Source: a bacterium (GTDB taxonomy: Bacteria; Bacillota; Bacilli; Lactobacillales; Streptococcaceae). Taken from it: DNA of 64,000 bases. Shown here one piece after another: positions 55,955 through 64,000 of the stretch (the first letter of the stretch is position 1; each line of letters opens with the position of its first letter). The translations under genes and the position numbers were made by a program. The stretch lies in assembly GCA_905221325.1 (NCBI GenBank), contig CAJNCS010000010.1, positions 10,974 to 74,973 on the forward strand. Direction: 5' to 3'. A model generated the notes under the pieces. That model was given only the letters and a program-made list of their open reading frames with translations. It ran no database searches and was not told the DNA's origin.

Positions 55955-57661
55955 ATGCTGATTGAAAAAATTAAAGCCTATAAATGGCAAGCCTTGGCAT
56001 CCTTTGTTATGACAGGATTGATGGTTGCGAGCTCGCTCTTGCAACCTCGCTATTTGCAGGAGGTTTTAGATGCTCTACTGGCTGGCCGACATGAGGCTAT
56101 TTATAGTATTGGCGCCTGGTTGATAGGAGTAGCCCTCGTGGGTCTGGTTGCAGGTGGTGTCAATGTTATTCTTGCAGCCTATATCGCTCAGGGAGTATCT
56201 TCGGATCTTCGGGAAGATGCTTTTCGTAAGATCCAAACCTTTTCTTATGCCAATATTGAGCGGTTTAATGCTGGGAATCTGGTTGTCCGCATGACCAATG
56301 ATATCAACCAAATTCAGAACATGGTGATGATGGTTTTTCAAATCCTTTTCCGTCTTCCTTTGCTTTTTATTGGTTCCTTTATCTTAGCGGTTCACACCCT
56401 GCCTTCGCTTTGGTGGGTAATTGTCCTTATGGTAGTGCTGATTTTTGCGCTTACAGGTATCATGATGGGGATGATGGGGCCGCGCTTCGCCAAGTTTCAA
56501 ACCCTTCTTGAACGAATTAATGCCATCGCCAAGGAAAATCTACGTGGTGTGCGTGTGGTCAAATCCTTTGTGCAGGAAAAAGAGCAATTTGACAAGTTTA
56601 CTGAGGTCTCAGATGAGCTTCTGGGACAAAATATTTATATTGGCTATGCCTTTTCAGTAGTGGAACCTTTTATGATGCTCATTGGGTACGGAGCGGTTTT
56701 CCTATCCATCTGGTTGGTTGCGGGAATGGCTCAGTCGGATCCGTCAGTCGTTGGTTCTATTGCTTCCTTTGTCAACTATCTCAGTCAGATTATCTTTACA
56801 ATCGTCATGGTTGGATTTTTAGGGAATTCTGTCAGTCGGGCTATGATTTCGATGATGCGTATCCGTGAGGTTCTAGATACCGAGCCAGCGATGACTTTTA
56901 AGGATCTTCCAGATGAGGATCTAGAAGGAAGTCTCTCTTTTGAAAATGTGACCTTCACTTATCCTACCGATGAAGAGCCCATGCTTAAGAATGTAAGTTT
57001 TGAAGTTGCACCAGGTCAGATGGTCGGTGTGGTTGGGGCGACTGGAGCAGGGAAGTCTACTCTAGCTCAGTTGATTCCACGACTTTTTGATCCACAGGAG
57101 GGATCTATCAAGATTGGTGGCAAGGATATTCGAGACGTCAGCGAGGGAACTTTGCGTAAAACAGTTTCCATCGTCTTGCAAAGAGCCATTCTCTTTAGTG
57201 GGACTATTGCAGATAATCTCCGTCAAGGAAAAGGCAATGCCAGCGTATCCGAGCTTGAACGTGCGGCGCGTATCGCCCAAGCCAGTGAATTTATTGGACG
57301 CATGGAAAACAAATTTGAGAGTCAGGTCGAAGAACGTGGCACCAACTTTTCTGGTGGACAAAAGCAACGGATGTCGATTGCTCGTGGGATTGTCAGCAAT
57401 CCCCGTATCCTGATTTTTGACGATTCGACTTCGGCCTTGGATGCCAAGTCAGAAAGACTCGTTCAGGAGGCTTTGAACAAAGACCTGAAAGGGACAACAA
57501 CGATTATCATCGCTCAAAAGATCAGTTCAGTCGTCCATGCGGACAAGATTTTGGTCTTGGACCAAGGGCGATTGATTGGAGAAGGACGGCATGCAGACTT
57601 GGTAGCTAACAATGCCATCTACCGCGAAATCTACGAAACACAGAAGGGAAAGGAGGAATAA
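55955..57661 (+). CDS. patA: PatA-type multidrug ABC exporter half-transporter
   Basis: A 568-aa half-transporter: a six-segment ABC membrane domain (residues ~15-310), then an ATPase domain with Walker A GATGAGKST, the signature NFSGGQKQR and Walker B ILIFDDSTSALD. The Walker B is followed by Asp (DD) instead of Glu, the degenerate catalytic site typical of one partner in heterodimeric exporters. Position before patB, the amidotransferase gene and pgi matches pneumococcal patA. It starts at ATG 55955 with AGGAGGAAGT. With PatB it exports fluoroquinolones and dyes. Confidence 0.9.
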   Translation: MLIEKIKAYKWQALASFVMTGLMVASSLLQPRYLQEVLDALLAGRHEAIYSIGAWLIGVALVGLVAGGVNVILAAYIAQGVSSDLREDAFRKIQTFSYANIERFNAGNLVVRMTNDINQIQNMVMMVFQILFRLPLLFIGSFILAVHTLPSLWWVIVLMVVLIFALTGIMMGMMGPRFAKFQTLLERINAIAKENLRGVRVVKSFVQEKEQFDKFTEVSDELLGQNIYIGYAFSVVEPFMMLIGYGAVFLSIWLVAGMAQSDPSVVGSIASFVNYLSQIIFTIVMVGFLGNSVSRAMISMMRIREVLDTEPAMTFKDLPDEDLEGSLSFENVTFTYPTDEEPMLKNVSFEVAPGQMVGVVGATGAGKSTLAQLIPRLFDPQEGSIKIGGKDIRDVSEGTLRKTVSIVLQRAILFSGTIADNLRQGKGNASVSELERAARIAQASEFIGRMENKFESQVEERGTNFSGGQKQRMSIARGIVSNPRILIFDDSTSALDAKSERLVQEALNKDLKGTTTIIIAQKISSVVHADKILVLDQGRLIGEGRHADLVANNAIYREIYETQKGKEE

Positions 57662-57662
57662 A

Positions 57663-59429
57663 ATGAAAACTGTTCGATTTTTCTGGAATTATTTTAAAGT
57701 TTACAAGTTCTCCTTTGTCATTGTGATTCTGATGGTTGCAGTTGCGACGATTGCCCAAGCCCTCTTTCCTGTTTTTTCAGGTCAAGCAGTCACGGAGCTC
57801 GCTAACCTGGTTCTAGCTTATCAAAACGGGACTTCCGAACTAGCCTGGCAAAGTTTGTCAGCTCTGATGCTGAATCTAGCACTGGTTGTGCTGGTTTTGG
57901 TAGTGTCCAGTTTGATTTACATGGCCTTTATGACTCGTGTGATTGCCGAGTCAACAAATGAAATGCGTAAGGGTCTTTTTGGCAAACTTTCACGTTTGAC
58001 GGTTTCTTTCTTTGACCGCCATCAGGATGGTGACATCCTCTCTCGCTTCACTAGTGACTTAGACAATATCCTTCAAGCCTTCAATGAAAGTCTAGTTCAG
58101 GTTATGAGCAATATTGCTCTTTACATCGGTTTAATTTTTGTCATGTTTTCAAGAAATGTGACACTAGCCCTGATAACAGTAGCCAGCACCCCAGTAGCCT
58201 TTCTCATGTTGGTTTTCATCGTGAAAATGGCTCGTAAGTATACCAATCTCCAGCAAAAAGAGGTTGGGAAACTCAACGCCTACATGGACGAAAGCATTTC
58301 AGGGCAGAAAGCTGTTATTGTACAAGGAATTCAAAACGACATCGTAGCAGGCTTTGTGGAGCGAAATGAGCGCGTGCGCAAGGCAACCTTTAAAGGAAGA
58401 ATGTTCTCAGGCATCCTCTTTCCAGTTATGAATGGGATGAGCTTAGTCAATACGGCCATCGTCATTTTTGCAGGTTCTGCGGTCCTGCTGAACGATCCAA
58501 GTATCGAAACAACGACAGCCCTAGGTTTGATCGTTATGTTTACCCAATTTTCTCAGCAGTACTACCAGCCGATTATCCAGGTGGCTGCGAGTTGGGGGAG
58601 CCTCCAGTTGGCCTTTACCGGAGCGGATCGTATCCAAGAAATGTTTGATGCAGAAGAAGAGATCCGTCCGCAAAATGCACCAGCCTTTACGGAATTGCGA
58701 GAAGGTGTTGAAATCAGTCACATTGATTTCTCTTATGTGCCAGACAAGCCGATTTTGAAAGATGTTAGCATTTCAGCTCCTAAGGGGCAGATGATAGCAG
58801 TTGTCGGTCCGACTGGTTCAGGGAAAACGACCATCATGAACCTCATCAATCGTTTCTACGATGTGGATGCAGGTAGCATTTGCTTTGATGGCAAAGACAT
58901 TCGTGACTACGACTTGGACAGCCTGCGGAGCAAGGTCGGGATTGTCTTGCAGGATTCGGTCTTGTTTAGTGGAACGATTCGGGACAATATCCGCTTTGGT
59001 GTGCCAGATGCCAGTCAGGAAATGGTCGAAGCAGCTGCCAAGGCAACTCATATTCATGACTACATCGAAAGCTTGCCTGATAAGTATGATACCCTTATTG
59101 ATGATGAGCAAAATATCTTCTCGACTGGTCAGAAACAATTGATTTCCATTGCTCGGACTTTGATGACAGATCCTCAAGTCCTAATCTTAGATGAAGCGAC
59201 TTCCAATGTCGATACCGTAACAGAAAGCAAGATTCAACATGCCATGGAGGCGGTTGTAGCAGGTCGCACCAGTTTTGTCATTGCCCATCGTCTCAAGACA
59301 ATCCTCAATGCCGATCAGATTATTGTCCTCAAAGATGGAGAGGTCATTGAGCGTGGAAATCATCACGAGTTGCTCAAACTCGGCGGTTTCTACTCGGAAC
59401 TGTATCACAATCAATTTGTCTTCGAATAA
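57663..59429 (+). CDS. patB: PatB-type multidrug ABC exporter half-transporter
   Basis: A 588-aa half-transporter with a six-segment membrane domain and an ATPase domain: Walker A GPTGSGKTT, Walker B LILDEATSNVD (a normal catalytic Glu) and switch His in IAHRLKT. The signature is FSTGQKQL rather than LSGGQ; the degenerate partner of the heterodimer is PatA by its Walker B. I choose ATG 57663, directly after the patA stop with GGAGG upstream; an earlier in-frame start would lie within patA. The terminator follows at 59431-59460. Confidence 0.9.
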   Translation: MKTVRFFWNYFKVYKFSFVIVILMVAVATIAQALFPVFSGQAVTELANLVLAYQNGTSELAWQSLSALMLNLALVVLVLVVSSLIYMAFMTRVIAESTNEMRKGLFGKLSRLTVSFFDRHQDGDILSRFTSDLDNILQAFNESLVQVMSNIALYIGLIFVMFSRNVTLALITVASTPVAFLMLVFIVKMARKYTNLQQKEVGKLNAYMDESISGQKAVIVQGIQNDIVAGFVERNERVRKATFKGRMFSGILFPVMNGMSLVNTAIVIFAGSAVLLNDPSIETTTALGLIVMFTQFSQQYYQPIIQVAASWGSLQLAFTGADRIQEMFDAEEEIRPQNAPAFTELREGVEISHIDFSYVPDKPILKDVSISAPKGQMIAVVGPTGSGKTTIMNLINRFYDVDAGSICFDGKDIRDYDLDSLRSKVGIVLQDSVLFSGTIRDNIRFGVPDASQEMVEAAAKATHIHDYIESLPDKYDTLIDDEQNIFSTGQKQLISIARTLMTDPQVLILDEATSNVDTVTESKIQHAMEAVVAGRTSFVIAHRLKTILNADQIIVLKDGEVIERGNHHELLKLGGFYSELYHNQFVFE

Positions 59430-59430
59430 G

Positions 59431-59460
59431 GAAAAAGTTGTCCTTATTGGGCAGCTTTTT
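59431..59460 (+). terminator. patAB terminator
   Basis: AAAAAGTTGTCC and GGGCAGCTTTTT pair with two wobble pairs, followed by C and Ts. Confidence 0.75.
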
Positions 59461-59568
59461 CTTGTCCATAAAAAATACTTATCACGGTCTTTAAAAAAAC
59501 ATATTAGACAGGAAAGGGTTGGAGTGATAAGATAAGACTGTCGCAAGAAAATCGAAAGGAGACACATC

Positions 59569-60258
59569 ATGGCTAGAACGGTTGTAGGAGTTGCTGCAAA
59601 TCTATGCCCTGTAGATGCAGAAGGGAAAAACATTCACTCATCTGTATCCTGTAAATTTGCAGAGAGCATTCGTCAAGTCGGCGGTCTCCCTTTAGTGATT
59701 CCTGTAGGAGATGAGTCCATTGTTCGCGATTATGTGGAAATGATCGACAAACTCATCTTGACAGGTGGGCAAAATGTCCATCCTCAGTTTTATGGAGAGA
59801 AAAAGACCATTGAGAGCGACGATTACAATCTAGTCCGTGATGAATTTGAATTGGCACTCTTGAGAGAAGCACTTCATCAGAATAAGCCCATTTTGGCAAT
59901 CTGCCGTGGGGTTCAGCTGGTCAATGTTGCTTTTGGTGGCACTCTTCACCAAGAAATTGAAGGTCACTGGCAAGGTTTGCCTTTTGGAACCTCTCATTCT
60001 ATTGAGACAGTAGAAGGAAGCGTGGTGGCTAAGTTGTTCGGAAAAGAAAGTCAGGTCAACTCAGTCCATCGTCAAAGTATTAAAGATCTGGCGCCTAATT
60101 TCCGTGTGACAGCGGTGGACCCTCGAGACCAGACAGTGGAAGCGATTGAGTCTATCGACGAGCATCGTATCATTGGCTTGCAGTGGCACCCAGAGTTTCT
60201 GGTCAATGAAGAAGACGGCAATTTAGAACTATTTGAGTATTTATTAAATGAATTGTAA
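59569..60258 (+). CDS. Class I glutamine amidotransferase (gamma-Glu-GABA hydrolase-like, peptidase C26)
   Basis: A 229-aa protein with the nucleophile Cys in ILAICRGVQLVNVAFGG, and His/Glu of the triad in LQWHPEF. It resembles PuuD/YvdE-type hydrolases that remove a gamma-glutamyl group. It is encoded alone, with AAAGGAG before the ATG. The physiological substrate is not known; there is no polyamine cluster here. Confidence 0.85.
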   Translation: MARTVVGVAANLCPVDAEGKNIHSSVSCKFAESIRQVGGLPLVIPVGDESIVRDYVEMIDKLILTGGQNVHPQFYGEKKTIESDDYNLVRDEFELALLREALHQNKPILAICRGVQLVNVAFGGTLHQEIEGHWQGLPFGTSHSIETVEGSVVAKLFGKESQVNSVHRQSIKDLAPNFRVTAVDPRDQTVEAIESIDEHRIIGLQWHPEFLVNEEDGNLELFEYLLNEL

Positions 60259-60284
60259 CGGTTAGAATATCTAGCCGTTTTTAT
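60257..60284 (+). terminator. Terminator after the amidotransferase gene
   Basis: AACGGTTAGA and TCTAGCCGTT with one G-U pair, then TTT. Confidence 0.75.
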
Positions 60285-60320
60285 TCGTTCTTTCAGATTT
60301 TTTATATTTTAGCAAATTTA

Positions 60321-60398
60321 CGCAAACGTTTGAATTCTGATAAAAATTGGGCAAATTCAATAAAAAAGCTTGAAAAAATCGAAGGTAAGCGTTATGAT
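60321..60398 (+). promoter_or_regulatory. pgi promoter with upstream MalR-like palindrome
   Basis: TTGAAA (60370-60375), 17 bp, TATGAT (60393-60398). CGCAAACGTTTG (60321-60332) contains a 10-bp perfect palindrome, and the 14-bp site matches 12 of the 14 bases of the malQ operator. It lies upstream of the -35. Confidence 0.65.
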
Positions 60399-60426
60399 AG
60401 AAAAGAAGAAATTTTGGAGGATTATC

Positions 60427-61776
60427 ATGTCACATATTAAATTTGATTATTCAAAAGTTTTAGACAAATTTGTTGCCCCACATGAAGTGGAATACATGCA
60501 AGCACAAGTAACAGCTGCAGACGAATTGATTCGTAAAGGAACTGGTGCTGGTAGCGACTTTTTGGGTTGGTTGGACCTTCCTGAAAATTATGACCGTGAA
60601 GAATTCGACCGCATCTTGAAGGCTGCTGAGCAAATCAAGTCAGACAGCGATGTCTTGGTTGTAATCGGTATCGGTGGTTCTTACCTGGGTGCCAAAGCGG
60701 CTATTGACTTCTTGAACCACCACTTTGCTAACTTGCAGACAAAAGAAGAGCGCAAAGCGCCACAAATCCTTTACGCAGGAAACTCAATCTCATCTACTTA
60801 CCTTGCTGACTTGGTAGAGTATGTTGCTGACAAAGACTTCTCAGTAAACGTGATTTCTAAATCAGGTACAACAACTGAACCAGCCATCGCTTTCCGCGTC
60901 TTCAAAGAACTCTTGGTTAAGAAATACGGACAAGAAGAGGCAAACAAACGTATCTATGCAACAACTGACCGCCAAAAAGGTGCTGTTAAGGTTGAAGCAG
61001 ATGCCAACGGTTGGGAAACATTTGTAGTTCCAGATGACATCGGTGGACGCTTCTCAGTATTGACAGCAGTTGGTTTGCTTCCAATCGCAGCATCAGGTGC
61101 AGATATCAAAGCCCTCATGGAAGGTGCTAACGCAGCTCGTAAAGACTACACTTCAGACAAGATTGCTGAAAATGAAGCCTACCAATACGCAGCAGTTCGT
61201 AACATCCTCTACCGTAAAGGCTATGCTACTGAAATCTTGGTAAACTACGAGCCATCACTTCAATACTTCTCAGAATGGTGGAAACAATTGGCTGGTGAGT
61301 CAGAAGGGAAAGACCAAAAAGGTATTTACCCAACTTCAGCAAACTTCTCAACTGACTTGCACTCATTGGGTCAATTTATCCAAGAAGGAACTCGTATCAT
61401 GTTTGAAACAGTTGTCCGTGTTGACAAACCACGTAAGAACGTGATCATTCCTACTTTGGAAGAAGACCTTGACGGACTTGGTTACCTTCAAGGAAAAGAC
61501 GTTGACTTTGTAAACAAAAAAGCGACTGACGGTGTTCTTCTTGCCCACACTGACGGTGATGTGCCAAACATGTACGTAACTCTTCCAGAGCAAGACGCTT
61601 TTACTCTTGGTTACACTATCTACTTCTTCGAATTGGCAATTGCCCTTTCAGGTTACTTGAATGCTATCAACCCATTTGACCAACCAGGTGTTGAAGCATA
61701 CAAACGTAACATGTTTGCCCTTCTTGGAAAACCAGGATTTGAAGAATTGAGCAAAGAGCTTAACGCACGTCTATAA
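60427..61776 (+). CDS. pgi: Glucose-6-phosphate isomerase
   Basis: A 449-aa phosphoglucose isomerase with the SIS-type motifs [12 protein letters not shown] and [14 protein letters not shown], of the short bacterial type. It interconverts glucose-6-P and fructose-6-P. I choose ATG 60427 ([12 protein letters not shown]), preceded by GGAGG. The codon bias is strong, as for a highly expressed glycolytic gene. Terminator at 61783-61810. Confidence 0.97.
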   Translation: MSHIKFDYSKVLDKFVAPHEVEYMQAQVTAADELIRKGTGAGSDFLGWLDLPENYDREEFDRILKAAEQIKSDSDVLVVIGIGGSYLGAKAAIDFLNHHFANLQTKEERKAPQILYAGNSISSTYLADLVEYVADKDFSVNVISKSGTTTEPAIAFRVFKELLVKKYGQEEANKRIYATTDRQKGAVKVEADANGWETFVVPDDIGGRFSVLTAVGLLPIAASGADIKALMEGANAARKDYTSDKIAENEAYQYAAVRNILYRKGYATEILVNYEPSLQYFSEWWKQLAGESEGKDQKGIYPTSANFSTDLHSLGQFIQEGTRIMFETVVRVDKPRKNVIIPTLEEDLDGLGYLQGKDVDFVNKKATDGVLLAHTDGDVPNMYVTLPEQDAFTLGYTIYFFELAIALSGYLNAINPFDQPGVEAYKRNMFALLGKPGFEELSKELNARL

Positions 61777-61782
61777 CAGAAG

Positions 61783-61810
61783 AAAAGAGTGGCTTGCCCA
61801 CTCTTTTTAC
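61783..61810 (+). terminator. pgi terminator
   Basis: AAAGAGTGG (61784-61792), CTTGC, CCACTCTTT (61798-61806), TT. Confidence 0.85.
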
Positions 61811-61903
61811 TCTCTTTATTCGTAGACATTGGACTCAGGCGAGACTTGTGATATAATATAGAAAGCAAAAAGGCAGACGCCTAGAGACTTTATAGGAGAA
61901 ACT

Positions 61904-63364
61904 ATGTCAAAAGATATCCGCGTACGCTACGCACCAAGTCCAACAGGACTCCTACACATCGGAAATGCCCGTACAGCATTATTCAACTACCTTTACGCAC
62001 GCCACCATGGTGGAACTTTTATCATCCGTATCGAAGATACAGATCGTAAACGCCATGTCGAGGATGGTGAACGCTCACAGCTTGAAAACCTTCGTTGGTT
62101 GGGAATGGATTGGGATGAAAGCCCAGAAACCCATGAAAACTACCGCCAGTCTGAGCGTTTGGAACTCTATCAAAAATACATCGACCAATTGCTAGCTGAA
62201 GGAAAAGCTTACAAATCATACGTTACAGAAGAAGAGTTGACAGCTGAACGCGAACGTCAAGAAGCAGCTGGCGAAACACCTCGCTACATCAATGAATACC
62301 TTGGCATGAGCGAAGAAGAAAAAGCAACTTATATCGCAGAGCGTGAAGCAGCAGGTATTGTTCCAACTGTTCGTTTGGCAGTCAATGAGTCAGGCATCTA
62401 CAAGTGGCATGATATGGTCAAAGGCGATATCGAATTTGAAGGTGGCAATATCGGTGGCGACTGGGTGATCCAAAAGAAAGACGGTTACCCAACTTATAAC
62501 TTTGCTGTCGTTATCGATGACCACGATATGCAGATTTCTCATGTTATCCGTGGAGATGACCACATTGCTAACACACCGAAACAGCTTATGGTCTATGAAG
62601 CGCTTGGTTGGGAAGCTCCAGAGTTTGGTCACATGACCTTGATCATCAACTCTGAAACGGGTAAAAAATTGTCTAAACGTGACACCAACACCCTTCAGTT
62701 CATCGAAGACTACCGTAAGAAAGGCTATTTGCCAGAAGCAGTCTTTAACTTTATCGCTCTTCTTGGTTGGAACCCAGGTGGCGAAGATGAAATTTTCTCT
62801 CGTGAGGAATTGATTAAACTCTTTGATGAAAACCGCCTCAGCAAGTCTCCAGCAGCCTTCGACCAGAAGAAACTAGACTGGATGAGCAACGACTACATCA
62901 AGAGAGCAGATTTTGCTACTATCTTTGAAATGGCTAAACCATACTTAGAAGAAGCAGGACGTTTGACTGACAAATCTGAAAAAATGGTAGAACTCTACAA
63001 GCCACAAATGAAGTCAGTGGACGAAATCGTTTCATTGACAGATCTTTTCTTCTCAGATTTCCCAGAGTTGACAGACGCTGAACGCGAGGTCATGGCAGGA
63101 GAAACCGTTCCGGTTGTTTTAGAAGCCTTCAAAGCAAAACTGGAAGCTATGACAGACGATGAATTTGTGACAGAAAACATCTTCCCACAAATCAAATCAG
63201 TCCAAAAAGAAACAGGTATCAAAGGGAAAAATCTCTTCATGCCTATTCGTATTGCCGTTTCAGGTGAGATGCATGGACCAGAATTACCAGACACCATTTT
63301 CTTACTCGGACGTGAAAAGTCAATCCAGCATATTGAAAACATGCTGAAAGAGATTTCTAAATAA
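61904..63364 (+). CDS. gltX: Glutamyl-tRNA synthetase
   Basis: A 486-aa class I synthetase with the HIGNART (HIGH) motif at residues 18-24, and KLSKRD (KMSKS) near 252. It charges tRNA-Glu and, in streptococci, probably also tRNA-Gln as a non-discriminating enzyme. A tRNA-Glu gene lies 560 nt downstream on the same strand. The next gene starts 12 nt after its stop. Confidence 0.96.
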   Translation: MSKDIRVRYAPSPTGLLHIGNARTALFNYLYARHHGGTFIIRIEDTDRKRHVEDGERSQLENLRWLGMDWDESPETHENYRQSERLELYQKYIDQLLAEGKAYKSYVTEEELTAERERQEAAGETPRYINEYLGMSEEEKATYIAEREAAGIVPTVRLAVNESGIYKWHDMVKGDIEFEGGNIGGDWVIQKKDGYPTYNFAVVIDDHDMQISHVIRGDDHIANTPKQLMVYEALGWEAPEFGHMTLIINSETGKKLSKRDTNTLQFIEDYRKKGYLPEAVFNFIALLGWNPGGEDEIFSREELIKLFDENRLSKSPAAFDQKKLDWMSNDYIKRADFATIFEMAKPYLEEAGRLTDKSEKMVELYKPQMKSVDEIVSLTDLFFSDFPELTDAEREVMAGETVPVVLEAFKAKLEAMTDDEFVTENIFPQIKSVQKETGIKGKNLFMPIRIAVSGEMHGPELPDTIFLLGREKSIQHIENMLKEISK

Positions 63365-63376
63365 AAAGGACTTCCG

Positions 63377-63811
63377 ATGGATACATGGGAAAAGATGTAC
63401 AAAGAAGCACGAACCTTATACAATCCTCATGAAGTTTCTGACTTTGTTTATGCTAACCATGTTGTTGCTGCGGTAGAAGCGGAAGATGGTCAGATATTCA
63501 CAGGATTTTGTATGGAGGGCACTTGTGGCGTTTTTCATCTCTGTGCAGAACGAGCGGCTCTCTTCAATATGTATCAATTTTCAGGACAAACTAAAGTTAA
63601 GAAAATCCTCGCCTTTCGAGATAAACCTCCCTACGGCGAAGGATCAGGTATGCCCTGTGGCGCATGCAGAGAATTTCTCTTAGAATTGAATGCTGTAAAT
63701 AAAGAAGCAGAGTTCATGATGGACTACGAAACAAGAAAAACAATCAAAGTCGCCAAATTGATCCCGTACTGGTGGGGAGAGGAACGCGCGACTAATTGGC
63801 AAACAAAATAG
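63377..63811 (+). CDS. Cytidine/blasticidin-S deaminase-like protein
   Basis: A 144-aa zinc-dependent deaminase: the CAERAAL motif with the catalytic Glu and the PCGACREFL motif with the paired zinc cysteines. The size fits cytidine deaminase or the blasticidin-S deaminase type, so it may act on a free nucleoside or a related base. Its substrate cannot be set by motifs alone. It follows gltX in probable co-transcription. Confidence 0.8.
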   Translation: MDTWEKMYKEARTLYNPHEVSDFVYANHVVAAVEAEDGQIFTGFCMEGTCGVFHLCAERAALFNMYQFSGQTKVKKILAFRDKPPYGEGSGMPCGACREFLLELNAVNKEAEFMMDYETRKTIKVAKLIPYWWGEERATNWQTK

Positions 63812-63813
63812 AG

Positions 63814-63840
63814 AGAGTCAGTTAAACTGGCTCTTTTCTA
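63814..63840 (+). terminator. Terminator after the deaminase gene
   Basis: AGAGTCAGTT and AACTGGCTCT with one G-U type pair, then TTTC. Confidence 0.7.
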
Positions 63841-63879
63841 TTATCATAGAAAAATTTGTATAGGAGATTAAAAAAGATC

Positions 63880-63907
63880 TTGACAAAGTTTGAAAAGTAG
63901 GTATAAT
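63880..63907 (+). promoter_or_regulatory. tRNA-Glu promoter
   Basis: TTGACA (63880-63885), 16 bp, TATAAT (63902-63907), a consensus promoter 21 bp before the tRNA. Confidence 0.88.
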
Positions 63908-63928
63908 AGAAAGAGTTGAAAAGCTCAA

Positions 63929-64000
63929 GGTCCGTTGGTCAAGGGGTTAAGACACCGCCTTTTCACGGCGGTAACACGGGTTCGAATCCCGTACGGACTA
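63929..64000 (+). tRNA. tRNA-Glu (anticodon TTC)
   Basis: A 72-nt cloverleaf fits: acceptor GGTCCGT/ACGGACT (G-T at the end), anticodon stem ACCGCC...GGCGGT with anticodon TTC, T-arm CGGGTTCGAATCCCG, and discriminator A as the last base of the window. A CCA end, if encoded, lies outside. It may be the first gene of a tRNA cluster that continues beyond the window. Confidence 0.93.

Overview
The window is chromosomal DNA of a mitis-group Streptococcus (S. pneumoniae / S. mitis / S. oralis relatives). This is inferred from the low-GC Gram-positive gene content and from a gene order that I recognise from pneumococcal chromosomes: ilvD, hisS, aspS, the mal cluster, tyrS, pbp1b, dapH, galU-gpsA, patA/patB, pgi and gltX. 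It divides into an integrated mobile element (about 1-19055) and core chromosome (about 19056-64000).

Mobile element. Bases 1-7411 are the minus-strand conjugation module of an integrative conjugative element (ICE) of the Tn916/ICESt1-ICESt3 superfamily: two DUF961 proteins, an FtsK/TcpA coupling protein, an oriT, a MobT-type relaxase, two small unknown proteins, TcpC, a TcpD-like protein, TcpE and the start of a VirB4 ATPase that runs off the left edge. The module is read leftward from a perfect consensus promoter (7922-7950). That promoter is covered by two palindromic operators and is followed by a leader of about 500 nt that ends in an intrinsic terminator. A divergent XRE repressor, an SF1 helicase and an unknown 235-aa protein follow (7994-11099). 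Next comes a DNA-damage cassette (11428-15038): ImmA/IrrE-like protease, LexA/HdiR-like repressor, Y-family polymerase, YolD-like protein and a small unknown protein. A divergent Sau3AI/Sth368I-type (GATC) restriction-modification system (15067-17950), a tiny ORF and a lipoprotein complete the cargo. The element ends at the 3' end of rpmG, where TAGTGA repeats look like integrase arm sites. No integrase is in the window; by analogy with ICESt elements it should lie to the left.

Core chromosome. rpmG-rpmF is followed by an SPFH protein with a ribbon-helix-helix (RHH) regulator, ilvD, a DUF59 Fe-S assembly factor, an Rgg regulator, an MFS transporter and hisS. Then come a regulator/small-membrane-protein/CPBP cluster, aspS and a YitT protein. 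The maltodextrin regulon (32049-41850) has malR-malA and malX-malC-malD on the minus strand and malQ-malP on the plus strand, with MalR-type palindromes at the two divergent promoters. Further on are an RlmA methyltransferase, a P-type ATPase, tyrS, pbp1b, a DMT permease, the lysine/diaminopimelate genes, a formyl-THF ligase, a rhomboid protease, galU-gpsA, the patA/patB efflux pair behind a leader attenuator, a glutamine amidotransferase, pgi, gltX, a deaminase and tRNA-Glu.

Most notable signal. Between the rhomboid gene and galU (53431-53588) is the scar of a lost type II-A CRISPR-Cas locus: one CRISPR repeat, one 31-nt spacer, and a second repeat fused in register to the body of a Cas9 tracrRNA, with no cas gene present. 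The arrangement is what recombination between an array repeat and the tracrRNA anti-repeat would leave after deleting the cas operon.
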